From the NCBI GenBank assembly GCA_023423675.1, contig JAFAFD010000415.1:1-11510 (forward strand): 11,510 bases of DNA, read 5' to 3'. The notes under the pieces were generated by a model. That model saw nothing but the letters and a program-made list of their open reading frames with translations, ran no database searches and had not been told where the DNA came from. Position numbers and translations under genes: made by a program. The DNA is from Pseudomonadota bacterium (GTDB taxonomy: Bacteria; Pseudomonadota; Gammaproteobacteria; Xanthomonadales; Xanthomonadaceae). Below, in pieces: positions 1 through 7,045 of this stretch. The first letter of the stretch is position 1; each line of letters starts with the position of its first letter.

Positions 1-1
1 G

Positions 2-20
2 CGCCGGGCCATGCCCGGCG
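2..20. repeat. REP-like perfect hairpin (possible GTAG/SMAG element, cut by window edge)
   Basis: Two 8-base arms, CGCCGGGC (2-9) and GCCCGGCG (13-20), are perfect reverse complements around a CAT loop. Stenotrophomonas genomes carry many short GTAG-tagged REP palindromes (SMAG elements) of this kind, in which GTAG precedes the hairpin. The window starts with a G at position 1, so any GTAG tag would sit mostly outside it and cannot be verified. The hairpin has no T-run after it, so it is not a typical intrinsic terminator. It lies about 160 bases upstream of the cydA start. Confidence 0.5.
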
Positions 21-165
21 GGTCGGCGCCTGCAGGTGACGGGACGCGGCCATGCACGGCGGCTTTCACGTCCCCATGCGACAAAGTGAAGCAGCGCGTC
101 ACCCGGTCGCATCCCGGCTTAACCAAATCCCCCTAAAGTGGTCCGGTATCCCACCCGTACCCGGC

Positions 166-171
166 AGGAGG
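166..171 (+). promoter_or_regulatory. Strong ribosome binding site for cydA
   Basis: A perfect AGGAGG lies six bases before an in-frame TTG at 178-180. It decides the start of cydA: the codon after this TTG begins the DALLLSRIQFG segment with which the family normally starts. The in-frame ATG at 52 would add 42 residues that look like translated intergenic DNA. Confidence 0.85.
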
Positions 172-177
172 CGTCCC

Positions 178-1575
178 TTGGACGCGTTGTTGTTGTCGCG
201 GATCCAGTTCGGATTCGTCATCAGTTTCCACGTGCTGTTCCCCGCCTTCACCATCGGCACGGCCAGCTGGCTGGCCTTCATCGAATGGCGCTGGCTGCGC
301 ACGAAACTGCCCGTGTGGCGCGACCTGTATTTCTTCTGGCAGAAGATCTTCGCCGTATCCTTCGGCATGGGCGTGGTCAGCGGCATCGTCATGGCCTTCC
401 AGTTCGGCACCAACTGGCCGCGTCTGAGCGAGGTGGCCGGCACGGTCATCGGCCCGCTGCTGACCTACGAAGTGCTCACCGCGTTCTTCCTGGAAGCCAG
501 CTTCCTCGGCGTGATGATGTTCGGCTGGGGCCGGGTGTCGCCGCGCCTGCATTTCCTGTCCACCTGCATGGTGGCGCTGGGCACGCTGTTTTCCACGTTC
601 TGGATCCTGTCGTCCAACAGTTGGCTGCACACGCCGGCCGGCTACGAAATGATCGACGGCATCGTGCACCCGGTGGACTGGTGGCAGGTGGTGTTCAACC
701 CATCCTTCCCCTACCGCCTGGCGCACATGGCGCTGGGCTCGTTCATCACCACCTGTTTCGTGATCGGTGGCGTGGGTGCGTGGTACCTGCGCAAGGGCAC
801 CCACGTCGAAGCGGGCCGGCGCATGCTGGTCGCGGCGGTGGCTTTTGCCACGCTCACGGTGCCGGTGCAGATCTTCGTCGGCGACATGCATGGCCTGAAC
901 ACGCTGAAGCACCAGCCGATGAAAATCGCGGCGGTGGAAGCGCACTGGCATGAAAGCAAGGCCGGCGAGGGCGTGCCGCTGGTGGTGTTCGCCCTGCCCA
1001 ACGAGAAGGAGCAACGCAACGATTTCGAAGTGGCCATCCCGAAGCTGGGCAGCGTGATCCTGACCCATTCGCTGGATGGCACCTTCGATCCGCTCACGTC
1101 CGTACCGGCCAGCGAACGGCCACCGGTGACGCCGGTGTTCTTCGCCTTCCGCATCATGGTCGGGCTGGGCACGCTGATGCTGCTGCTGGCCTGGGTATCG
1201 GCCGTGCAGCTGTGGCGGAAGAAGCTGCTCGATTCGCCGTGGCTGCTGCGCGGCTGGAACTGGATGCTGCCCAGCGGTTTCATCGCGCTGGTGTCGGGCT
1301 GGTTCGTCACCGAGATGGGGCGCCAGCCGTGGGTGGTCTACGGCGTGCTGCGCACCGCCGATGCGGTGGGCCCGCAGAGTGCGTGGATGACCGCGCTGTC
1401 GCTGGCGGTGTACGTGGTCGGCTATGCCTTCGTATTCGGCTGGGGTATCTGGTACCTGGTGAAGATCCTGCGCCACGGCCCGCAGCCGTATGAAGAAGGT
1501 CCCTCGCTGGACCAGGGCAGCCACACCCCGGCGCGACCGCTGTCGGCCGCCGACGAACCGCTGGAGGAGCGCTGA
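178..1575 (+). CDS. cydA: Cytochrome bd-type ubiquinol oxidase subunit I (CioA-like, short Q-loop)
   Basis: Subunit I of a cytochrome bd quinol oxidase, an inner-membrane terminal oxidase that oxidises quinol and reduces O2 to water without pumping protons. The 465-residue product is close to CioA length and strongly hydrophobic. Visible family residues are H18 in the first helix (FHVLFPAF; high-spin haem ligand), H183 (RLAHMALG) and M327 (FRIMVG) as the likely b558 ligands, K249 and E254 of the quinol site (MKIAAVEAHW), and E379 in the GWFVTEMGRQPW block. Only about 75 residues separate K249 from M327, so the Q-loop is the short type of the CioA/cyanide-insensitive branch, unlike the long E. 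coli CydA loop. The start is TTG 178, chosen for the AGGAGG and for family alignment. Its stop lies one base before the cydB ATG, so the two are co-transcribed. Cyanide resistance is inferred from the subfamily and cannot be read directly. Confidence 0.95.
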   Translation: MDALLLSRIQFGFVISFHVLFPAFTIGTASWLAFIEWRWLRTKLPVWRDLYFFWQKIFAVSFGMGVVSGIVMAFQFGTNWPRLSEVAGTVIGPLLTYEVLTAFFLEASFLGVMMFGWGRVSPRLHFLSTCMVALGTLFSTFWILSSNSWLHTPAGYEMIDGIVHPVDWWQVVFNPSFPYRLAHMALGSFITTCFVIGGVGAWYLRKGTHVEAGRRMLVAAVAFATLTVPVQIFVGDMHGLNTLKHQPMKIAAVEAHWHESKAGEGVPLVVFALPNEKEQRNDFEVAIPKLGSVILTHSLDGTFDPLTSVPASERPPVTPVFFAFRIMVGLGTLMLLLAWVSAVQLWRKKLLDSPWLLRGWNWMLPSGFIALVSGWFVTEMGRQPWVVYGVLRTADAVGPQSAWMTALSLAVYVVGYAFVFGWGIWYLVKILRHGPQPYEEGPSLDQGSHTPARPLSAADEPLEER

Positions 1576-1576
1576 C

Positions 1577-2590
1577 ATGGACCTGGTGACCTGGCTGCCG
1601 GTGGCGTGGTTCGCGGTGATCGGCTTCGGCGTGCTGATGTACGTGGTGCTGGACGGCTTCGTGCTCGGCATCGGCATCCTCGCCCCGTTCGCCGAGGACG
1701 AGGAACAGCTGGACCTGATGATGAACACCGCCGCGCCGATCTGGGACGGCAACGAGACGTGGCTGGTGCTGGGCGGTGCCGGCCTGCTGGCCGCATTCCC
1801 CAAGGCGTATGCGGTGCTGCTGTCGGCGCTGTATCTGCCGGTGCTGCTGCTGGTGGTGGCGCTGGTGTTCCGTGGCGTGGCCTTTGAGTTCCGCTTCAAG
1901 GCGCACCGCTCGCGGCGGCTGTGGAGCGTGGCCTTCGGCCTGGGCTCGCTGCTGGCGACCTTCGCCCAGGGCGTCATCCTGGGCACGCTGGTGCAGGGCA
2001 TCCCGCTGGTCGATGGCCGCTTCAGCGGCGGCGCGTTCACCTGGTTCAGCCCGTTCGCGATGCTGACCGGTGCGGCGCTGGTGGCCGGCTATGCGCTGCT
2101 GGGCAGCACCTGGCTGATCCTGAAGACCGAGGGCCGCGTGCAGGCGCTGGCGCGGCAGATGACCCGGCCGCTGGTGGTGGCGGTGATCGCGGCGATGGGC
2201 CTGGTCAGCAGCTGGCTGCCGTTCCTCGATTCGCGGCTGATGGATCGCTGGTTCAGTGACGGCAACTTCTGGTGGCTGTCGCCGGTGCCGCTGTTGACCC
2301 TGGCGGTGGCCGCCGCGCTGTGGCGCAGCGCCACCCACCCGCGCCGCGACCTGCCGCCGTTCCTGCTCAGCCTGGCCCTGTTCGTGCTCGGCTTCGCCGG
2401 CTTGGTGCTGGGCATGTGGCCCTACCTGCTGCCGCCGTCGATGACGCTGTGGCAGGCCGCGGCACCGGCCTCGTCGCTGGGCTTCAGCCTGGTAGGCCTG
2501 GTGGTGCTGTTGCCGGTCATCCTTGGCTACACCGCCTGGTCGTACCGGGTGTTCCGCGGCAAGGTGCGCGCCGACGCCGGCTACCACTGA
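1577..2590 (+). CDS. cydB: Cytochrome bd-type ubiquinol oxidase subunit II (CioB-like)
   Basis: Subunit II of the bd oxidase, the partner that forms a heterodimer with subunit I in the inner membrane. The product is 337 residues, the size usual for CioB. The N-terminus carries the family signature: a first helix ending in YVVLDGFVLGIGIL (D/G-rich), then a conserved AAPIWDGNETWLVLGG block at about residues 52-67. Several further hydrophobic segments follow to the end. GGAGGAG ends eight bases before the ATG and lies inside the end of cydA, with a one-base gap between the genes. No small CydX-like frame was found directly after the stop, which fits the CIO-type arrangement. The identification is firm; the exact quinol preference cannot be seen. 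Confidence 0.95.
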   Translation: MDLVTWLPVAWFAVIGFGVLMYVVLDGFVLGIGILAPFAEDEEQLDLMMNTAAPIWDGNETWLVLGGAGLLAAFPKAYAVLLSALYLPVLLLVVALVFRGVAFEFRFKAHRSRRLWSVAFGLGSLLATFAQGVILGTLVQGIPLVDGRFSGGAFTWFSPFAMLTGAALVAGYALLGSTWLILKTEGRVQALARQMTRPLVVAVIAAMGLVSSWLPFLDSRLMDRWFSDGNFWWLSPVPLLTLAVAAALWRSATHPRRDLPPFLLSLALFVLGFAGLVLGMWPYLLPPSMTLWQAAAPASSLGFSLVGLVVLLPVILGYTAWSYRVFRGKVRADAGYH

Positions 2591-2601
2591 CCTGGACATC
2601 G

Positions 2602-2621
2602 GCGGGCCAGCAGGGGCCCGC
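2602..2621 (+). terminator. GC-rich hairpin after cydB (weak terminator candidate)
   Basis: Seven-base arms GCGGGCC (2602-2608) and GGCCCGC (2615-2621) flank a six-base loop, starting 11 bases after the cydB stop. No T-run follows, so it lacks the second half of an intrinsic terminator. It could be a Rho-associated end, an mRNA-stabilising hairpin or chance in such GC-rich DNA. Confidence 0.35.
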
Positions 2622-2674
2622 GCGCCGCTCGACAGGCATGCTTCGCAGCGCTGGACGTGGTAGCGTTCGGACCT

Positions 2675-2688
2675 TCCGGCCGGCCGGA
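2675..2688. promoter_or_regulatory. 14-bp perfect palindrome upstream of the pigment operon (possible operator)
   Basis: TCCGGCCGGCCGGA is its own reverse complement and sits 62 bases before the first codon of the pigment genes, in the only real gap of the window (2591-2750). The position suits a regulator site or the 5' leader of the transcript. The motif is low in complexity, and no convincing -35/-10 pair could be placed beside it, so function is a guess. Confidence 0.2.
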
Positions 2689-2750
2689 GCGCTGCCTGTG
2701 ACCGCCGCGCAGGTCCGCGCTGCCGCTCGCCCCTGCAGATGTACTAGCTG

Positions 2751-3494
2751 ATGATTGAACTGTCCATTGTCGACTGGGCCGCCTGGGCACCAGGGCTGAC
2801 AGAGCGCAGCCACTGGCAGGCCTGGGCTGCGCTGCCCGTTTTGCCGCAGGGGGATGGCGCACCCGCTCTGGTGGAGATTCCGGCCATGCAGCGTCGGCGG
2901 ATCGAGCGACTCGGGCGGATGGCCATCCAGGTCGCGTGCTGGTGCGAAGCAGCGGGCGGCGTCGACAGCGAGGTTCCGCTGGTCTTCGCCAGCCGGCACG
3001 GGGACGTGGCGAGGTCCATGGAGCTGCTCAACATGCTGACCGCCGATGAGCCGCTTTCGCCAACCGGCTTCGGGCTGTCCGTGCACAACGCCATCGGCGC
3101 GCTGTATTCCATCGCGCGCGGCCATCGCGGCAACTACCTGGCGCTGGCCGCAAGGCAATCCACCGTCGAAGCAGCGTGGCTGGAGGCTGCCGCGCTGCTG
3201 GCCGATGGCGCGCGTGAAGTGCGGATAGTGATGTACGAGTCACCGATGCCGGCCGTTTTCAGCGAATTTGCCGATGAGCCGGCCCCCTTTTTCGCTTGGT
3301 GCTGGCGTCTTGCCGCGCCGGGCTCCCTGGGTGCCAGCCTGCGACTGGCCTGGGAGCCGGCCGACGCCGCGGCCGACACCGCGGCGGGCCTGCTGCCGCA
3401 CACGCTGGACCTGCACCGGTTCCTGTTGTCTGACGCAGCGGTGCTGGAACACGTGGCCGACGGCATGCGCTGGCGCTGGAGCCGGGGTGGTTGA
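2751..3494 (+). CDS. apeC: Beta-ketoacyl synthase-like chain length factor (ApeC-like)
   Basis: Resembles the short N-terminal ketosynthase-like domain proteins (ketoacyl-synt_2 type) found in aryl polyene clusters. There the protein acts as a chain length factor paired with a true ketosynthase. The 247 residues contain the LSVHNAIGALYSIA block (about 109-122) and then ALAARQS (131-137) at the place where active ketosynthases carry the nucleophilic cysteine. No cysteine occurs in this region, so it should not condense on its own. An in-frame TAG lies two codons upstream, so the start is ATG 2751 (CTG 2748 is the only earlier option). No strong Shine-Dalgarno sequence precedes it. It is the first gene of the pigment operon, and its 3' end overlaps the acyltransferase. 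Its partner ketosynthase is not in this window. The name follows synteny with the E. coli ape cluster. Confidence 0.8.
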   Translation: MIELSIVDWAAWAPGLTERSHWQAWAALPVLPQGDGAPALVEIPAMQRRRIERLGRMAIQVACWCEAAGGVDSEVPLVFASRHGDVARSMELLNMLTADEPLSPTGFGLSVHNAIGALYSIARGHRGNYLALAARQSTVEAAWLEAAALLADGAREVRIVMYESPMPAVFSEFADEPAPFFAWCWRLAAPGSLGASLRLAWEPADAAADTAAGLLPHTLDLHRFLLSDAAVLEHVADGMRWRWSRGG

Positions 3495-4281
3495 CCCTGT
3501 GCGCGGCTGGGATCGCCTGTGGCGGGTTGCCGCGACCGGCCTGTGCTTTGCTGTTTTTGGGCTGGGCGGCCTGCTGCTGGGCCTGTGCCTGGTGCCGCTG
3601 CTGCTGATGCGGGATGCTGCCGCCCGCCAGCAACGCGCGCGGCGGCTGGTGCAGCGCGGTTTTGCCCTCCACCTATGGCTGATGCAACGGCTCGGGGTCA
3701 TGACCCTGCAGGTGGAAGGGCGGGAGCGGCTCCAGCGGGACGGCCTGCTGGTCCTGGCCAATCATCCCACTCTGATCGATGTGGTGTGCCTGGTGGCACT
3801 GCTGCCCAACGCTGACTGCGTTGTCAAACACGCCGTGGCGCGCAATCCGTTCATGCGCGGGCCGGTCCGCGTGGCCGGTTACCTCTCCAACCAGGACGGC
3901 GCGGCGCTGATCGACGACTGCGTGGCAGCGATACGGGCAGGCGGCTGCCTGGTGATTTTTCCTGAAGGAACCCGTACCGTGCCGGGCCAGCGGCTGCGCT
4001 TTCAGCGCGGGGCTGCCAACATTGCCGTACGGGGGCGGGTGGACATCACACCGGTCCGCATCACCTGCTCGCCGCCCACTTTGGGCAAGGGCCAGAAGTG
4101 GTATCGTGTGCCATCACGTCGTTTCCACGTTCGGCTGCAGGTGGGCGAGGATATCGCCATCGCGCCGTTTCTCGTCGAAAATGATGCGCCGATCGGGGAT
4201 GCCCTGGCAGCCCGTCGCGTGACCGACCATCTCACCCGTTATTTCGACCCGTCTGGAGACCCGACCCGTGCAAGCGCTTGA
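3487..4281 (+). CDS. apeD: PlsC-like (lysophosphatidic acid-type) acyltransferase, ApeD-like
   Basis: Member of the membrane-bound glycerolphosphate/lysophospholipid acyltransferase family. A hydrophobic N-terminal stretch (about residues 13-41) should anchor it in the inner membrane. The catalytic HX4D motif is present as NHPTLID (H93, D98), and the substrate-binding motif FPEGTRT lies at 158-164. The start chosen is GTG 3487, with GGAG five bases before it, which overlaps the previous gene by 8 bases and gives 264 residues. GTG 3499 is possible. Starts further upstream would translate the upstream gene in the wrong frame into an Arg/Pro/Cys-rich tail unlike the family. The 3' end overlaps the first ACP gene by 14 bases. 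In an aryl polyene cluster it probably transfers a fatty acyl or aryl polyenoyl group to the lipid anchor rather than serving general phospholipid synthesis; that role is inferred from context. Confidence 0.85.
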   Translation: MVDPVRGWDRLWRVAATGLCFAVFGLGGLLLGLCLVPLLLMRDAAARQQRARRLVQRGFALHLWLMQRLGVMTLQVEGRERLQRDGLLVLANHPTLIDVVCLVALLPNADCVVKHAVARNPFMRGPVRVAGYLSNQDGAALIDDCVAAIRAGGCLVIFPEGTRTVPGQRLRFQRGAANIAVRGRVDITPVRITCSPPTLGKGQKWYRVPSRRFHVRLQVGEDIAIAPFLVENDAPIGDALAARRVTDHLTRYFDPSGDPTRASA

Positions 4282-4525
4282 GCACGAGATCAAGGAGCTG
4301 ATCATTTCCTCGCTCTCACTCGAGGACATCACCCCTGACGACATTGATCCAACCGCGCCGCTGTTCGTGGAAGGCCTGGGGCTGGATTCGATCGACGCAC
4401 TGGAACTGGGCCTGGCGCTGCAGAAGAAGTACGGGGTCAGCCTCTCGGCTGATTCGGAAGAAACCCGTCGTCATTTTTCCAGCGTGCGCGCCCTCGGTGA
4501 ATTCGTCGCCGCCCGCCAGTCTTGA
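4268..4525 (+). CDS. apeE: Acyl carrier protein (first of two)
   Basis: An 85-residue acidic acyl carrier protein. The phosphopantetheine attachment site is in GLDSIDALEL, with S41 as the modified serine. It would carry the starter or the growing polyene as a thioester in the cytoplasm. The start is GTG 4268, with GGAG nine bases upstream, inside the end of the acyltransferase gene (14-base overlap), so translation is probably coupled. The following gene is a second ACP whose sequence differs clearly apart from the DSID core. Paired ACPs are typical of aryl polyene clusters, where the two have distinct jobs; which one takes the aryl starter cannot be told here. The symbol is assigned by position relative to the E. 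coli cluster. Confidence 0.9.
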   Translation: MQALEHEIKELIISSLSLEDITPDDIDPTAPLFVEGLGLDSIDALELGLALQKKYGVSLSADSEETRRHFSSVRALGEFVAARQS

Positions 4526-4541
4526 GGCGCCAGGAACCGTC

Positions 4542-4799
4542 ATGACCAAGAACGAACTGCTCGAGCGCATCACCAGCATCCTCAACGACAGTTTCGATAT
4601 CGATCCCGCAGGCATCCGTCCGGAGTCCCGCCTGTATGAGGACCTGGATATCGACAGCATCGATGCCGTCGATCTGATCGTCCAGCTCAAGCCGCTGCTG
4701 GGCCGCAACCTGCAGCCGGAAGCGTTCAAGTCGGTGCGCACCGTCCAGGACATCGTCGACGTCGTGCACGCGCTTCTGCCGGGCCAGGCAGCCGCCTGA
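4542..4799 (+). CDS. apeF: Acyl carrier protein (second of two)
   Basis: A second 85-residue acyl carrier protein, with the attachment serine S39 in LDIDSIDAVDL. AGGA ends six bases before ATG 4542, which fixes the start. The frame stays open upstream to about 4344, but that stretch overlaps the first ACP and has no carrier-protein similarity. Charge and hydrophobic pattern differ from the neighbouring ACP (for example LIVQLKPLLGRNLQPEAF after the serine), so the two are probably not interchangeable and interact with different enzymes. It is separated from the first ACP by 16 bases. Confidence 0.9.
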   Translation: MTKNELLERITSILNDSFDIDPAGIRPESRLYEDLDIDSIDAVDLIVQLKPLLGRNLQPEAFKSVRTVQDIVDVVHALLPGQAAA

Positions 4800-4818
4800 C
4801 CACAGGCCTGCTTCGACC

Positions 4819-5370
4819 ATGGCAAAGGCCCGTGATATCGGGGTAGGGGTAGTGTCACTGGCCTACCCGGTCCTGGTCTACCTGGCCATGGGCCGATTCG
4901 AGCCACGCTGGCTCTCGTTGCTGCTGTTCGGGCTGGCCCTGCTGCGCGCGCTGGGCTCGCGGCAGCCGATCTGGTGGTGTGCGGCCGCAGGCGCAGGTCT
5001 GCTGGCCGGGCTGGCCACGGTGCTCAACCAGGCGCTGCCGCTCAAGCTTTACCCGGCGCTGGTGAACGCGGTCATGCTGGCGGTCTTTGCCACCAGCCTG
5101 CGCTTCGGCCCGCCCCTCGTGGAGCGACTGGCACGGCTGCAGGAGCCTGATCTGCCCGCATTCGGGGTAGCCTATACCCGCCGTGTCACCCAGGTGTGGT
5201 GCGGCTTTTTCGTTCTCAACGGAGGCCTGGCCCTGTACACCGCCCTGTACGCGTCCGACCGGGCCTGGATGGTCTACAACGGTGTCATTGCCTACATCAT
5301 GATGGGGACTCTTTTTGCGGCTGAATGGCTGGTCCGCCGCCAGGTCAAGGCGGCCCACGGCCATGGCTGA
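4819..5370 (+). CDS. apeG: COG4648-type inner-membrane protein (ApeG-like)
   Basis: A 183-residue membrane protein of the uncharacterised family that recurs in aryl polyene/xanthomonadin clusters (COG4648). About six hydrophobic segments are visible, at roughly residues 8-24, 31-46, 51-69, 77-94, 124-145 and 151-171, with a charged loop (98-123) between the fourth and fifth. No catalytic motif was recognised. Function is unknown; a part in membrane assembly or transfer of the pigment is inferred only from its steady presence in these clusters. The start is ATG 4819, 19 bases after the ACP stop, with only a weak AGG upstream. Its 3' end overlaps the ligase gene by eight bases. Confidence 0.8.
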   Translation: MAKARDIGVGVVSLAYPVLVYLAMGRFEPRWLSLLLFGLALLRALGSRQPIWWCAAAGAGLLAGLATVLNQALPLKLYPALVNAVMLAVFATSLRFGPPLVERLARLQEPDLPAFGVAYTRRVTQVWCGFFVLNGGLALYTALYASDRAWMVYNGVIAYIMMGTLFAAEWLVRRQVKAAHGHG

Positions 5371-7045
5371 CTGGATGGCCCTCCCCGGCCTGCTGGTCAC
5401 CGCACGGCCTGGCCGCCCTGTGGGCGCCTGCCACGGCATCGCGCTGGACCACGCTGCCTTCCGTCAACGTGCGGTGGCCTGGCGCGATGCGTTCGCCGCT
5501 GCGGAGGGCCGTGACTGGGCGCTGTACTTCGACGACGCCATCGCCTTCGCTGCAGCCCTGTTCGGTGCCTGGCACGCCGGCAAGCGGGTCTTTCTGGCTG
5601 CTGACAACCTGCCGGCCACGCTGCAGGCGCTGCAGTCGCAGGTCAGTGGCTTTGCGGGCGATGTCTCACCTGACTACCGGCCGTTGGAGCCGGCCGTGGC
5701 GGCCGAGGGTGTGCTGCAGGTGCTGGATGAGCGCGCCTGTGAGCTCTGTGTATTCACCTCCGGCAGCACCGGCCGGCCCAGCGCGATCATCAAGCGCATG
5801 GACCAGCTGGCTCGCGAAGTCGACGCGCTGCAGGCCGCCTTTGGTGCCCAGCTCGATGGCGCACAGGTGCATGGCACCGTGTCGCACCAGCACATCTATG
5901 GCTTGCTGTTCCGAGTGCTGTGGCCGCTGGCAGCCGGTCGCGCGATCCAGCCCAGGCGGTTTTTCCATGAAGACCTGGTAGGCACCTTGGCTGCCGCCGA
6001 CAGCGTGCTGGTGGCCACGCCGGCACACCTCAAGCGCCTGCCCGAGCAGCTTGACTGGGCCGGTCTGCGCGGCCGCCTGCGTGCGGTGTTCTCCTCCGGC
6101 GGGCCTTTGCCGGAGGAAGCGGCGCGGCAGGTGCGGCAGTGGCTGGGCGTACCGCCGACCGAGATATACGGCAGCAGCGAAACCGGCGGCGTGGCCTGGC
6201 GGCGCTGGGAGGACGGGACACCGTCGTGGGAGCCCTTGCCGGGCGTGCGCTGGCGCATCGAGGAGGGATGCCTGGCGGTTGCCTCGCCCCACCTGCAAAG
6301 CGAGGGCTGGTGGCGTACCCAGGACCGGGTAGAGCCTCTGCCTGGCGGGCGCTTCCGACTGCTGGGCCGTGCCGATCGCATCGTCAAGATCGAAGAGCGG
6401 CGCGTGTCGCTTGATGCACTGGAGCGGGCGCTGCGGGCGCTTTCCGACGTGGAGGACGCGCGCGTGCTGGTGCTTGCCGGAGCGCGCGAACAGCTGGCTG
6501 CGGTAGTGGTACCGGCGGACGCTGCGCGGCTGGCCCACGGCGAGACTGCACGCCGCGCCTTCACCCGGCAGCTTGCTGCTGCGCTGGCGCATGGCCACGA
6601 TGCGGTGACCCGCCCACGACGCTGGAGACTGGTGCAGCATCTGCCAGTGAACGCGCAGGGCAAGGTGACCGAGGCGGGCCTGGCGGCACTCTTCAAGCCC
6701 GCCATGCCTGCTGCCCGTTGGCAGCAGCGCGATGCTGCGACGGCGGTGCTGCACCTGACCCTGGACCCGGCACTGCGGCCGTTCCAAGGGCATTTCGTGC
6801 AGGCAGCCGTATTGCCGGGCGTGGCCCAGGTCGACTGGGCCATGCGCTTTGCCCGCCAGGTGTTTGCCATGCCTGCAGGCTTCAGCCGGATGGACGCAGT
6901 GAAATTCCAGCAGCTGGCACGGCCCGGTGATGAACTGACGCTGCGGCTGGACTGGGATGCCGCGCGCGGCATCCTCAGCTTCCGCTTCACCTCTGGGCTT
7001 GGCACCCATTCCAGCGGCAGGATGGTCCTGACCGATGCGCCCTGA
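5363..7045 (+). CDS. apeH: Aryl acid:ACP ligase fused to hotdog-fold dehydratase (ApeH-ApeI type)
   Basis: A 560-residue two-domain enzyme. Residues 1 to about 445 form an ANL-superfamily adenylate-forming ligase: FTSGSTGRPS (131-140) for the phosphates of ATP, YGSSETGG (269-276), the hinge segment LLGRADRIVKIEERRV, and the C-terminal catalytic lysine K434 in LPVNAQGKVT. It should activate an aryl acid with ATP and load it on an ACP, as shown for the 3-hydroxybenzoate ligase of Xanthomonas xanthomonadin synthesis. From about residue 455 a FabZ/FabA-like hotdog domain follows: RPFQGHF with H477, VLPGVAQVDWA (483-493) and KFQQLARPGDEL. It would dehydrate the 3-hydroxyacyl-ACP intermediates. In E. 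coli these are two genes (apeH, apeI); here the reading frame runs through without a stop. Start ATG 5363 overlaps apeG. The actual starter acid cannot be read from sequence. Confidence 0.88.
   Translation: MADWMALPGLLVTARPGRPVGACHGIALDHAAFRQRAVAWRDAFAAAEGRDWALYFDDAIAFAAALFGAWHAGKRVFLAADNLPATLQALQSQVSGFAGDVSPDYRPLEPAVAAEGVLQVLDERACELCVFTSGSTGRPSAIIKRMDQLAREVDALQAAFGAQLDGAQVHGTVSHQHIYGLLFRVLWPLAAGRAIQPRRFFHEDLVGTLAAADSVLVATPAHLKRLPEQLDWAGLRGRLRAVFSSGGPLPEEAARQVRQWLGVPPTEIYGSSETGGVAWRRWEDGTPSWEPLPGVRWRIEEGCLAVASPHLQSEGWWRTQDRVEPLPGGRFRLLGRADRIVKIEERRVSLDALERALRALSDVEDARVLVLAGAREQLAAVVVPADAARLAHGETARRAFTRQLAAALAHGHDAVTRPRRWRLVQHLPVNAQGKVTEAGLAALFKPAMPAARWQQRDAATAVLHLTLDPALRPFQGHFVQAAVLPGVAQVDWAMRFARQVFAMPAGFSRMDAVKFQQLARPGDELTLRLDWDAARGILSFRFTSGLGTHSSGRMVLTDAP

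Noticed and set aside
52..177. N-terminal extension of cydA from ATG 52
   Set aside because: No ribosome site is apparent and the 42 residues are unlike any oxidase N-terminus, whereas TTG 178 has AGGAGG and the family start.
133..2040. Very long open frame on the minus strand across cydA and cydB (635 codons)
   Set aside because: Its product is a low-complexity mix rich in His, Gln, Arg and Pro, antisense to clear bd oxidase genes. Long antisense frames arise from the strong C/G third-position bias.
2591..2750. Small CydX/YbgT-like gene after cydB
   Set aside because: No short frame with a hydrophobic helix and ribosome site was found; the open frame there is Arg/Ala/Pro-rich.
3268..3486. 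Longer acyltransferase from ATG 3268
   Set aside because: The added residues are an Arg/Pro/Cys-rich translation of the upstream gene's other frame. GTG 3487 with GGAG fits the family length.
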